Positions 10,016 through 18,142 of a stretch of DNA of 64,000 nucleotides are shown in pieces; position 1 is the stretch's first letter; each line of letters begins with the position of its first letter. The translations under genes and the position numbers were made by a program. The stretch is from NCBI GenBank assembly GCA_902798745.1, contig CADBXM010000005.1:29768-93767 (forward strand), given 5' to 3'. Below the pieces are notes generated by a model. It did not search any database, was not told where the DNA came from, and worked only from the letters and a program-made list of their open reading frames with translations. The stretch is from an uncultured Eubacteriales bacterium. GTDB lineage: Bacteria; Bacillota; Clostridia; Peptostreptococcales; Anaerovoracaceae.

Positions 10016-11563
10016 CTACAACCACTCCACAGTTGCAGGCGGCTTTGAAGTTATGTCATAAACGACACGTGTTATATCCTCTATCTCGTTTGTTATCCGT
10101 AAGCTTACCTTCTCGAGAAGTTCAAAAGGCAGCCTTGTCCATTCAGCTGTCATGAAATCATCTGTTGTGACAGACCTCAGTACAACCGTAGAGCCATATG
10201 TCCTGGCATCTCCCTTGACACCGACAGACCTAAGATCCGTAAGCACGGCGAAGAACTGGCTCGCCAACTCTTCACAGCCTGCCTTAGCGATCTCTTCCCT
10301 GAAAATGGCATCGGCCTCACGCAGTATATCCAACTTTTCTTTGCTTATTTCGCCTATAACTCTTACAGCCAGTCCCGGCCCCGGGAAAGGTTGCCTGAAA
10401 ACTAGTTCCTCAGGGAGTCCCAGCTTGAGCCCTACTTCTCTGACTTCGTCCTTGAACAAGTCCCTTAATGGTTCTATGATCTCATCAAACTTCATAACCG
10501 ACGGTAATCCGCCAACATTGTGATGGCTCTTTATAACAGAGGAGTCACCTTTTCCGCTTTCGATCACGTCAGGATAAATGGTCCCCTGCGCTAGTACTGT
10601 GATATCACCGATCATTTCAGACGCGTCTTCAAATGTTCTGATAAACTCCTCGCCTATGATCTTTCGCCGTGTTTCAGGGTCTGTAACACCGCTAAGCTTT
10701 GTGAGGAATCTTTCCTCTGCGTCTACCCTTATAAGGTTCATGTCAAAGCGCCCTCTGAATGCGCTCTCGACCAGATCACCCTCACCTTTTCTCAGAAGAC
10801 CGTGATCAACGAACACCGCTGTAAGGTCTTTTCCGATCGCGCGCGAAAGAAGCGCTGCACAGACCGATGAGTCCACACCGCCTGATAATCCAAGCAAGAC
10901 CTTTTTTCCATTAAGCATCTCCTGAATCCTCTTGACAGATATATCTATGAAGTCATCCATTTTCCAATCCGCCTTGACATTCGAGATCTTAAACAGAAAA
11001 TCAGCTATGACCTCCTTGCCATACACAGTATGCGTGACCTCAGGATGGAATTGCGTTCCGTATATTTTTCTTACGGGATCTCCCATTGCCGCGACCGGGC
11101 AAACATCCGTATGCGCCAGTCTGATAAAGCCCTCAGGGAGCTCTGAAATATAGTCGGTATGGCTCATCCAGCAAATGCTCGTCTCGGGAACATCTTCCAT
11201 TAGAAGCCCTACCTTGCTTGAAACTCGGTCCGCTGTGACCTCAGTCTTTCCGTATTCGCCTGAACTGCCCGCAGCTGAAACCTTTCCCCCGGCCATCCAT
11301 GCGATGAGCTGGGCGCCATAGCATATTCCAAGAACAGGTATGCCGAGTTCCAGCAGTTTCGCGTCATAATGTGGCGAGCTTTCGAGATATACGCTGTTTG
11401 GACCTCCTGTCAGGATGACGGCTTTATACCCTGCTTCCAGTATTTCATCAGGCGATATTTTATTGTATGGCTTGATCTCGGCATATACCGACATCTCCCT
11501 TACACGTCTTGCAATAAGCTGATCATACTGTCCGCCGAAATCAAGAACCAACACCTTGTCCAC
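10016..11563 (-). CDS. guaA: GMP synthase (glutamine-hydrolysing)
   Basis: Converts XMP to GMP. The 515-residue protein has an N-terminal class I glutamine amidotransferase domain ([18 protein letters not shown], nucleophile in GICYGAQ, His-Glu in QFHPEV), an ATP pyrophosphatase domain with [11 protein letters not shown], and the C-terminal dimerisation domain ending in [12 protein letters not shown]. The start codon is GTG at 11563, with AGAGAGG about 10 bases upstream. It is the first gene of the nucleotide operon. Confidence 0.97.
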   Translation of the reverse strand: MDKVLVLDFGGQYDQLIARRVREMSVYAEIKPYNKISPDEILEAGYKAVILTGGPNSVYLESSPHYDAKLLELGIPVLGICYGAQLIAWMAGGKVSAAGSSGEYGKTEVTADRVSSKVGLLMEDVPETSICWMSHTDYISELPEGFIRLAHTDVCPVAAMGDPVRKIYGTQFHPEVTHTVYGKEVIADFLFKISNVKADWKMDDFIDISVKRIQEMLNGKKVLLGLSGGVDSSVCAALLSRAIGKDLTAVFVDHGLLRKGEGDLVESAFRGRFDMNLIRVDAEERFLTKLSGVTDPETRRKIIGEEFIRTFEDASEMIGDITVLAQGTIYPDVIESGKGDSSVIKSHHNVGGLPSVMKFDEIIEPLRDLFKDEVREVGLKLGLPEELVFRQPFPGPGLAVRVIGEISKEKLDILREADAIFREEIAKAGCEELASQFFAVLTDLRSVGVKGDARTYGSTVVLRSVTTDDFMTAEWTRLPFELLEKVSLRITNEIEDITRVVYDITSKPPATVEWL

Positions 11564-11628
11564 AGCTTTTCAACCTCTCTTTTCACCACAAAACAACAAT
11601 AGTACATAGTTAAGATAATCCATTTCTT

Positions 11629-11634
11629 ATTATA
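11629..11634 (-). promoter_or_regulatory. Possible -10 box for the guaA operon
   Basis: A perfect TATAAT on the minus strand lies about 65 bases upstream of the guaA start in an AT-rich region. No good -35 hexamer is seen at the right spacing, and no purine riboswitch or PurR-box pair is recognisable in the short leader. Confidence 0.3.
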
Positions 11635-11680
11635 TCTGAAATATATATATCATTTGCCTTATCATACTTTTTGCATATGA

Positions 11681-11711
11681 AAAAAATCGCCCGCACAAAT
11701 ATGCAGGCGAT
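11681..11711 (-). terminator. Terminator after the LysR-family gene
   Basis: On the minus strand, just past the LysR stop, ATCGCC and GCA pair with TGC and GGCGAT (11686-11711, single mismatch between them, 6-base loop), followed by five to six T residues at 11681-11686. It closes the ilvE-LysR unit and separates it from the guaA promoter region. Confidence 0.75.
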
Positions 11712-11744
11712 CTGTACAGAATCACGGTCTTTCCGTTATTCATT

Positions 11745-12644
11745 TTACTTATTCTGCTCCTTTTCAGTGCTTACCAATGTCTTTACAAAATCAATGAAAT
11801 TTTCCTCGACAACAGGCAGAGTATGTCCCTTGCGCCAGACGAACAGATACTCCATCATTTTTCCCCGTCCGGCGATCTCCCTGAAGACCAACGAGTCGTT
11901 TGGGATATATGCAGTTCTCGGATATATGCTGATCCCCACCTGTCTTCCCGCAAGCGCCGCTGCGTCGAGATAGCTGTCCATCTCACATACTATCCTCGGT
12001 TCGGCATTCACCTCACGGAACCACTTATAAATGGTCTCTATAACTGCCCTTCTGCTCGGCACTATGAGATTCTCTCCAACCAAATCGGCGACTCTCACCT
12101 TTCGACCGGCCACATTCGCCAATGGGTGATCTTTGCTCATAAGAGCTGCCATTTTTTCTTCACCGACATGAAAGCTGTGAAGAAGTGAATGATCACATGG
12201 CGATGTGATTACAGCCAGGCTGATGATCCCGCTGCGCAGCTTTTCGAGCAAGTCGTCTGTGCTGCCGTCGAGTATCCTGAAACGCACATTAGGATGTTGC
12301 TGCCTGAAGCCCGCAAACCATTCTGCTGCTATGTCAGGAGCCATACCCTCGACAAGGCCGATCGATATGGTCCCATGCATACCTTCTCTCATGGCAAGAA
12401 CTTCAGCTTTGGTCCTTTCAGCTAAGCTGAGTATGTCCTTGGCGCGCCTATAAAGGAGCTGCCCCGATTCAGTCAGCTTTAGGTGCCTTTTGCCCCTGAT
12501 GAACAGCAATGTATCGAGTTCTGTTTCCAGATTCTTTATCTGCGAGCTGAGCGGAGGCTGGCTCATATGCAGCTTTTCTGCTGCCTTTGTAATATTAAGT
12601 TCTTCTGCAACAGTTACAAAATATCGTAGGGTCCTGAGTTCCAT
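11745..12644 (-). CDS. LysR-family transcriptional regulator
   Basis: A 299-residue protein with an N-terminal winged helix-turn-helix (MELRTLRYFVTVAEELNIT, then AAEKLHMSQPPLSSQIKNLE) and a periplasmic-binding-like effector domain from about residue 90. This architecture is that of LysR activators, which sense a small metabolite. The longer frame from 12665 is not used because GGGGGTG sits just before the ATG at 12644. It starts only 29 bases after ilvE on the same strand, so it is probably co-transcribed with ilvE rather than divergently arranged as most LysR genes are. Effector and targets cannot be read from the sequence. Confidence 0.88.
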   Translation of the reverse strand: MELRTLRYFVTVAEELNITKAAEKLHMSQPPLSSQIKNLETELDTLLFIRGKRHLKLTESGQLLYRRAKDILSLAERTKAEVLAMREGMHGTISIGLVEGMAPDIAAEWFAGFRQQHPNVRFRILDGSTDDLLEKLRSGIISLAVITSPCDHSLLHSFHVGEEKMAALMSKDHPLANVAGRKVRVADLVGENLIVPSRRAVIETIYKWFREVNAEPRIVCEMDSYLDAAALAGRQVGISIYPRTAYIPNDSLVFREIAGRGKMMEYLFVWRKGHTLPVVEENFIDFVKTLVSTEKEQNK

Positions 12645-12673
12645 AGTCACCCCCATGTGAAACAAAGAGTCTG

Positions 12674-13756
12674 CTAAAGCCTTACTATCCAGTTGCCCAT
12701 CTCATCAGGAAGCTTGCCTGTCTGCATTCCATACAGACTGTCGTAAAGACGCTGGCTGATATCGCCGACTACCTCATTGTTGATCACATAATCTTCGCCC
12801 TTATAGTTAAGAACTCCGATAGGCGAGATCACGCATGCGGTACCTGTTGCCCAGGCTTCTTTGAGAGAGCCATCCTTTATAGCATCAAATACCTCTTTTA
12901 GTTCTATCCTGCGTTCTTCGACCTCGTAACCCCATTTGCGCAGAAGCTGTATTGCGCTGTCACGGGTCACTCCCGGAAGAATGGATCCTGTGAGTTCAGG
13001 CGTGATCACCTTATCGCCGATCACAAAGAATGCATTGGATGTACCTACTTCCTCGACATATTTATGTTCATTGGAATCGAGCCAGAGCACTTCTTCGCAG
13101 CCCTGTTCATGGGCCTTGATGGAGGCGATCATGCCGCACGCGTAATTACCTGCTGTTTTTGCGTATCCCGTGCCGCCGATAGCCGCACGGATGAATTTCT
13201 CTTCTACCAGTATGCGGCTGCCGTGGAGCTTGCTCTCGTTACCCTCGTAGTACGCTCCTACTGCGCACAGGATTATAATGAACCAATATTTCTTTGCAGG
13301 AAGCACCGAAAAGCTTACTTCCGGCGACAAGATGAATGGCCTTATATAGAGTGAAGTCCCGGGATCTGTCGGAGTCCAGTCTGCGTCCAGCTTGACGATA
13401 GCCTTGACTGCAGCGAGGAACAGTTCCTCGTCCATAGGCGGGATACACATTCTCTCGTTGGTATTGTTAAGGCGCTTCGCGTTCATATCAGGGCGGAACA
13501 GATTGAGTCCTCCTTCCGGATTGCGATAGGCCTTAAGGCCTTCAAACATCATCTGCCCGTAATGAAGTGTGGTCGCGCCGGGGTCAAAGCTGATAGGCCC
13601 GTAAGGCACTATCCTTCCGTCGTGCCAACCCTGCCCCTCATCATAATCCATGATGAACATGTGGTCTGTGAAGTACTTGCCGAATCCCAGTGATTTGCAG
13701 TTTGTCGGCTTTTCTTTTGGTGTAGTTGTTTTAGTTACAGGAAAAACGTAATCCAT
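12674..13756 (-). CDS. ilvE: Branched-chain amino acid aminotransferase
   Basis: Fold-type IV PLP enzyme of 360 residues that interconverts branched-chain amino acids and their keto acids. GTGYAKTAGNYA around residue 200 contains the PLP lysine, and YVEEVGTSNAFFV (about 232-244) contains the conserved glutamate; the length and these motifs match the longer BCAT form also found in eukaryotes. GGAGG precedes the ATG. It lies downstream of a regulator that itself carries a second, shorter fold-type IV domain, and upstream of a LysR gene. Confidence 0.95.
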   Translation of the reverse strand: MDYVFPVTKTTTPKEKPTNCKSLGFGKYFTDHMFIMDYDEGQGWHDGRIVPYGPISFDPGATTLHYGQMMFEGLKAYRNPEGGLNLFRPDMNAKRLNNTNERMCIPPMDEELFLAAVKAIVKLDADWTPTDPGTSLYIRPFILSPEVSFSVLPAKKYWFIIILCAVGAYYEGNESKLHGSRILVEEKFIRAAIGGTGYAKTAGNYACGMIASIKAHEQGCEEVLWLDSNEHKYVEEVGTSNAFFVIGDKVITPELTGSILPGVTRDSAIQLLRKWGYEVEERRIELKEVFDAIKDGSLKEAWATGTACVISPIGVLNYKGEDYVINNEVVGDISQRLYDSLYGMQTGKLPDEMGNWIVRL

Positions 13757-13775
13757 CTTTGTCCTCCGTGATATC

Positions 13776-13828
13776 GTGTAAAATCAATTCTATTAAGCCT
13801 AGCCTATAATTAACGATTAATTTTACAC
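13776..13828. promoter_or_regulatory. Inverted repeat upstream of ilvE (possible operator)
   Basis: Thirteen bases at 13776-13788 (GTGTAAAATCAAT) recur inverted at 13816-13828 with one mismatch, 27 bases apart, within the 122-base gap between ilvE and the MocR-type gene. The spacing and symmetry suit a dimeric regulator near the ilvE promoter. No clear -35/-10 pair was found. Confidence 0.4.
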
Positions 13829-13878
13829 TCTCCCGATCACTATTTAAAATACCTATAACTTTACAACCATCATAGCTT

Positions 13879-16062
13879 TTACATATGATTGTATTCTTTC
13901 ATTACATACCTGAGCACCGGATCGTTCACATCATATGAGATGCCTCCAATGGACGCGATCGGAAGCACCTTTGGCGATGTACCGCTTAGGAACGCCGCGT
14001 CAAAGCTTCGCAGTTCGTCCTTTCCGACCAAATGATAATGCAGCGGTATACCGGCTTTCTCTATGATCCTTATTATCATTGTCCTGGTCACTCCCAACAG
14101 TACTGTATCCGAAGGAGATGTATACACTTCCCCGTCTTTGATAAAGAACACATTGGAGCGGCTGCCTTCAGTTATTTTCCCATCATTATTGACCAAAAGG
14201 ACTTCATATAAGTCACCCGTTCTGATCGCTCTGTCAGTAGCATCCCTCAGCTCATGATCCATCATTTTGATGTTAGGATTCTTTCTCTCGCCCTTGAACA
14301 AATCTGTTCTGACTCCAGTCTCATAAAGCTTAGCGGATGGATAATGAGCCGGGTTGAGATGCACAATCGAGTGCCCATCGACATCCACTTCCACCCTGAC
14401 ATTATGATCATCTGAGCCTATCTCAGCTGCAAGATCAGTCAGGCTTTTGGCCAAATCATCACATGTAAAAGGTACCGGCAGCCCCATGCTCGCAAGCGAC
14501 TTTTCAAGTCTCTCGTAGTGTTCGCTCAGGAACTGCGGTTTCCCTCCGATCAGCCTTATTACCTCATATACCGAAGGAAGGCTGCCGCTTCCCTTCGTCA
14601 CAGCTGATTCAAAGCCTTCTATCATTGTTTTTACAGCGGCCCTGATCCTGCCCAGCGGGATCTGGTTATAGTAGAACACCAGATACATCTGCCCCTCACT
14701 ATCGAGCTGATCGATGCTGTTCACTTTTATGCCCGCTTCTGCGGCCGTCTTTATCAGACGATCCGCCATCTCGCAGCGTAACTCTGCTGTCCTGGCCTCG
14801 CCCCTTTTCCCTTGAGCAAGGACTCTTGTATGTGTATTTAGCTTTAATATTATGTTGATACCTGACTGAGTATTCTCCGCCGTAAGGAAGCCTCCCTCGC
14901 TCCCGTAATCCCTGATAGCTTCAAGGGTCTCACGAAGTTTGCCCGAGTACAGTTTGCGCACACGTCTGAGATTTGTGTGGAAGTAGCCCCTCCTCATAAA
15001 CTCCGCGAGAGTAAGCTGCTCAGTTTTGGAACAGGTCTGATCGTAGTTGTTACGCATGCTTTCGTACAGCTTCACCATCTCCTCAGGGAGCACCATGTAA
15101 CTTATCCTGATCGCCGGAAACAATGTGGACGAAAAGGAGCCGAGATATACGACCCTTCCGGAATGATCTATTCCCTGAAGCGCAGGGATAGGCATGCCGG
15201 TATATCGCAGTTCGCTGTTGTAATCATCTTCGATTATTATGCTATCATTGGCTTCCGCCCATTCAAGGATCTCGTGTCTGCGGCTTATAGGCATCACTGC
15301 GCCTGTAGGAAACTGGTTTTGCGGGCTGACATATACAGCGGTCCTGATGTTTACTGGAAGGCTCTCTATGACGATGCCGTCGCCTCTAACGGGTATACTG
15401 TTCATACTGAATCCCCAGTCACGGAATATGCTCCTCACAGGCATATAGCCGGGGTCCTCAACCGAAACGTGCTCAATATCCATCATTTTGAGTATTCTGG
15501 CCAAATGATTTATCAGCTGCTGTGTACCTGCGCTTATGACTACCTGTTCCTGAGAGCATATGACCCCTCTTGCCTTGTAAAGATATCCCGCTATCTCCGC
15601 TCTCAAAGCAGGCTCTCCCTGACGGTCTCCTTCTGACAGCAAAAGTTCCGGCGTCTCATTGAGGACTGCGGACATGCATTTCTTCCACTTTACGAAATCA
15701 AAGGACTCCGGGTCCCAGCTGAACCGGATCGTATCGCCTTTTTGCACTTTAGTGCTGCTTTCTTGACGCCCCTCTTTACCGCCATGATCTTTCAGGCTCC
15801 TGCGCGCGTCTTTTACTACAGCGCCCTGCGCTGCGTAGTATCCCGACTGAGGTCTGCTTATCAGATATCCTTCTGTCATCAGCTGCTCATACGCCATCTT
15901 GACTGTGGTGACACTCATGCCAACAGAAGATGCCATGCATCTTAATGAAGGCAGCCTCTCTCCTGTCTCGATCCTTCCCTCGGATATCTCTTCTTTAAGA
16001 TATTCATATAGCTGTACATAAAGGCTTTTGCCTGAATTGTGATCGATTTCCAAAGAAACCAT
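13879..16062 (-). CDS. MocR-type GntR regulator fused to a fold-type IV aminotransferase domain
   Basis: A 727-residue three-part protein. Residues 1-75 are a GntR winged helix (LYVQLYEYLKEEISEGRIE, then LPSLRCMASSVGMSVTTVK). Residues about 110-490 match the fold-type I aminotransferase domain of MocR/PdxR regulators (SPQNQFPTGAVMP, IIEDDYNSELRY). Where such proteins have the PLP lysine in FSKTL, this one reads FSSTL, with Ser312 (codon TCC). Residues about 495-727 are a fold-type IV aminotransferase-like domain with the expected lysine (NIKMMDHELR, Lys599), TEGSRSN (Glu632) and GVTR. So one PLP site appears lost and a second gained. The start has GGGG nearby. Divergent from an ECF vitamin transporter gene, which suggests vitamin B6 or amino-acid control. 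Confidence 0.87.
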   Translation of the reverse strand: MVSLEIDHNSGKSLYVQLYEYLKEEISEGRIETGERLPSLRCMASSVGMSVTTVKMAYEQLMTEGYLISRPQSGYYAAQGAVVKDARRSLKDHGGKEGRQESSTKVQKGDTIRFSWDPESFDFVKWKKCMSAVLNETPELLLSEGDRQGEPALRAEIAGYLYKARGVICSQEQVVISAGTQQLINHLARILKMMDIEHVSVEDPGYMPVRSIFRDWGFSMNSIPVRGDGIVIESLPVNIRTAVYVSPQNQFPTGAVMPISRRHEILEWAEANDSIIIEDDYNSELRYTGMPIPALQGIDHSGRVVYLGSFSSTLFPAIRISYMVLPEEMVKLYESMRNNYDQTCSKTEQLTLAEFMRRGYFHTNLRRVRKLYSGKLRETLEAIRDYGSEGGFLTAENTQSGINIILKLNTHTRVLAQGKRGEARTAELRCEMADRLIKTAAEAGIKVNSIDQLDSEGQMYLVFYYNQIPLGRIRAAVKTMIEGFESAVTKGSGSLPSVYEVIRLIGGKPQFLSEHYERLEKSLASMGLPVPFTCDDLAKSLTDLAAEIGSDDHNVRVEVDVDGHSIVHLNPAHYPSAKLYETGVRTDLFKGERKNPNIKMMDHELRDATDRAIRTGDLYEVLLVNNDGKITEGSRSNVFFIKDGEVYTSPSDTVLLGVTRTMIIRIIEKAGIPLHYHLVGKDELRSFDAAFLSGTSPKVLPIASIGGISYDVNDPVLRYVMKEYNHM

Positions 16063-16103
16063 CTGTTTTCCCCCTATTTATCCGCAGATTGTTATCATTA
16101 TTC

Positions 16104-16150
16104 TTCTATAATTGAGTATTTCTATAATCACAGTTTGCGATTATTATAAT
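16104..16150. promoter_or_regulatory. Candidate operator/promoter region between the MocR-type and ECF-S genes
   Basis: TTCTATAAT occurs twice as a direct repeat (16104-16112 and 16120-16128, 16 bases start to start), and ATAATC/GATTAT form an inverted repeat just after it. TATAAT-like hexamers appear on both strands. Direct repeats of this type are the usual binding sites of MocR regulators, here between the regulator and its divergent neighbour. Exact promoters cannot be assigned by eye. Confidence 0.4.
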
Positions 16151-16196
16151 TCATATAAAACAAGTGGTCAAGGCACAGCGGACTAAGGAGGATACC

Positions 16197-16700
16197 ATGG
16201 ACGCCCATTCTTCCGGGTTCAATACAAGTAAACTCGTATTCGCCTCACTAATGGCTTGCCTTGTTATGCTTGGCACCATCCTCTTCAGGATACCTATCCC
16301 CATGACACAGGGCTATGTGCATCTCGGAGATGCCATGATCTACCTCGGCGTACTGATCCTTGGAAAAAAACAGGGTGCCATAGCGGCCGCCCTGGGTTCT
16401 GCTCTCGGTGATATCCTCGGAGGCTTTGCCTTTTGGGCGCCGTGGAGCTTCGTTATTAAGTTTGCAATGGCATATATTGCCGGAACTCAGATCGATAAAA
16501 CACATAAGGTGGTTTCTATGACCGCCGGCGGTCTCGTCATGTGCGCAGGCTATCTGATCGCTGAACGTGTCATGTACGGGAGCTGGGCGCTTGCACTGAC
16601 AGGACTTCCGTGGAACATTGGACAGTTTGCTGTAGGCATCGCAGTCGCTTTAGCTTCGCAGCCACTCGTAAAACTGATCCCCGGAGTTGCCAGGAGCTGA
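16197..16700 (+). CDS. ECF transporter S component (vitamin uptake; pyridoxine or thiamine-precursor type suspected)
   Basis: A 167-residue membrane protein with about five to six hydrophobic segments. VHLGDAMIYLGVLILGKKQG followed by GSALGDILGGFAFWAPW and FVIKFAMAYIAG is the pattern of small substrate-binding subunits of energy-coupling factor transporters, which deliver vitamins to a shared EcfAAT module not present in this window. An in-frame GTG lies upstream at 16164, but AAGGAGG directly precedes the ATG at 16197. It faces a PdxR/MocR-type regulator across a 134-base promoter region, so a vitamin B6 substrate is plausible; hydroxymethylpyrimidine or another vitamin is possible. Its stop abuts that of the convergent YwaF-like gene. 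Confidence 0.75.
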   Translation: MDAHSSGFNTSKLVFASLMACLVMLGTILFRIPIPMTQGYVHLGDAMIYLGVLILGKKQGAIAAALGSALGDILGGFAFWAPWSFVIKFAMAYIAGTQIDKTHKVVSMTAGGLVMCAGYLIAERVMYGSWALALTGLPWNIGQFAVGIAVALASQPLVKLIPGVARS

Positions 16701-17429
16701 TCATGACTTCTCTGTATTAGAGAAAAACGCTCTATCCTCTGCGAGGAATATCAAATACGATGCCAGGATAAGACTGCACATATACAATACTACTTCCGGC
16801 AGCATCCCGATCTTCCCCGCTATATCTGACAATATCGGTTGGCTGGTCGGATAGAATGGACTTATATAGAACATCTCGGGCTCACGAGATGGATCGTTGA
16901 TGATAAGTTTTCCCAGAACATTTATCGATTCGGCGATTGCCGCCGTGATAAAAAACAACCAGAGGGACGGCAGAAATGAAGGCCGTTCCCTTTTTTTCAG
17001 GATCTCTAACGCTATTATGGATTCACTTATGATCAGAGCATGATATATGAACGAGTGTATCATGAACACCGATCCTTCGAGCAGCATGCCACCCGGAAAA
17101 GCCAGCGCCATGATAGCCCCGAGCAAAGAAAAGCTGCATAGATATACGAGCGCAGCATCCTGCGACTTTCCTTTCAGATATTTCACCGCGAACGACAGAT
17201 ACATGGCGATCGAGCACAGCTGCCATGGAAAGTATATGAGACTTATTTGTTCGCCATAGATGTATTTATAGCAAAACCACTGCTTGAATACCTCGGCAAT
17301 TAGCATTATCAAGCCAAGCACCCAAAGCAAATTCAGCAGATGGTCCTCTCCTTTATCCCTCACATAGTAAAAGACCGCTATGTTGATCGCGACCGCGAGC
17401 GCCACGAAAATCAGGTGCAAAGTTCCCAT
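16701..17429 (-). CDS. YwaF-like integral membrane protein
   Basis: A 242-residue protein with about seven hydrophobic helices. The segment LIYFPWQLCSIAMYLSFAVKY resembles the FPxQLC signature of the YwaF/TIGR02206 membrane family (distantly TMEM164-like), whose biochemical function is not established to my knowledge. It starts 9 bases after araD on the same strand, so it is probably the last gene of the sugar kinase operon. There is no space between its stop and the stop of the ECF gene. Confidence 0.55.
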   Translation of the reverse strand: MGTLHLIFVALAVAINIAVFYYVRDKGEDHLLNLLWVLGLIMLIAEVFKQWFCYKYIYGEQISLIYFPWQLCSIAMYLSFAVKYLKGKSQDAALVYLCSFSLLGAIMALAFPGGMLLEGSVFMIHSFIYHALIISESIIALEILKKRERPSFLPSLWLFFITAAIAESINVLGKLIINDPSREPEMFYISPFYPTSQPILSDIAGKIGMLPEVVLYMCSLILASYLIFLAEDRAFFSNTEKS

Positions 17430-17438
17430 ATCCAGCCT

Positions 17439-18131
17439 TTACTTCTGTCCGTAATACGCATTCGCCCCGTGTTTGCGGAGATAATGTTTGTCGAGCAGTT
17501 CCTGCTGCATGTTTCCCAGATTCCGGTTGAGCATCTCCGCATGATAATTCATTTCGCATACAGTTTCCAAAACAACTGAATTATGGACGGCATTCACGGG
17601 ATCTATGCCCCATACGAATGGGCCATGCGAGTGAACGAGGACCGCCTGCACAGCATCAGGATCGATGTCCTTGAAGGTCTCCACGATCACATTGCCTGTT
17701 TCAAGTTCATACCTGCCGCCTATTTCCTCAGGAGTCATCAGCCTTGTGCAAGGGACTTCGCCGTAAAAATGATCCGCGTGTGTCGTACCCAGCGGTCTGA
17801 CAGCTTTTCCGGCCTGAGCGTAGGATACAGCCCACTTGCTGTGAGTGTGAACGATCCCACCTATATTTTTGAACTGTCTGTAAAGTACAAGGTGTGTATC
17901 CGTATCACTTGACGGTCTAAGAACCCCCTCGACTACCTGCCCGGACGCCAGATCGACAACGACCATATCTTCAGGCTTCATATCGTCGTATTCGACACCG
18001 CTCGGCTTTATCACCATGAGCCCTCTTTCTCTGTCGATACCGGAAACATTGCCCCATGTAAAAACTACAAGTCCGTATTCCGGCAGCATCATATTGGCTT
18101 CGTATACTTGTTTCTTTAGTTCTTCCAGCAT
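17439..18131 (-). CDS. araD: L-ribulose-5-phosphate 4-epimerase
   Basis: Class II aldolase-fold zinc enzyme of 230 residues that epimerises L-ribulose-5-phosphate to D-xylulose-5-phosphate, feeding pentoses to the pentose phosphate pathway. Zinc ligands are visible in [14 protein letters not shown] and [12 protein letters not shown], and [24 protein letters not shown] is the family N-terminal block. A frame from 18152 exists, but GGAGG precedes the ATG at 18131, which leaves an 11-base gap after the kinase. AraD and UlaF/SgbE (L-ascorbate route) are close relatives; the kinase next door does not settle which pathway. Confidence 0.93.
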   Translation of the reverse strand: MLEELKKQVYEANMMLPEYGLVVFTWGNVSGIDRERGLMVIKPSGVEYDDMKPEDMVVVDLASGQVVEGVLRPSSDTDTHLVLYRQFKNIGGIVHTHSKWAVSYAQAGKAVRPLGTTHADHFYGEVPCTRLMTPEEIGGRYELETGNVIVETFKDIDPDAVQAVLVHSHGPFVWGIDPVNAVHNSVVLETVCEMNYHAEMLNRNLGNMQQELLDKHYLRKHGANAYYGQK

Positions 18132-18142
18132 CTTGCCTCCTT

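Noticed and set aside
11564-11680. Purine riboswitch before guaA
   Set aside because: The leader is short and AT-rich, and the conserved three-way-junction core is not seen.
15121-15160. Possible misreading of the MocR PLP lysine as Ser
   Set aside because: The bases read TCG TCC ACA on the minus strand, so Ser-Ser-Thr is what the sequence encodes; a lysine codon would need more than one change.
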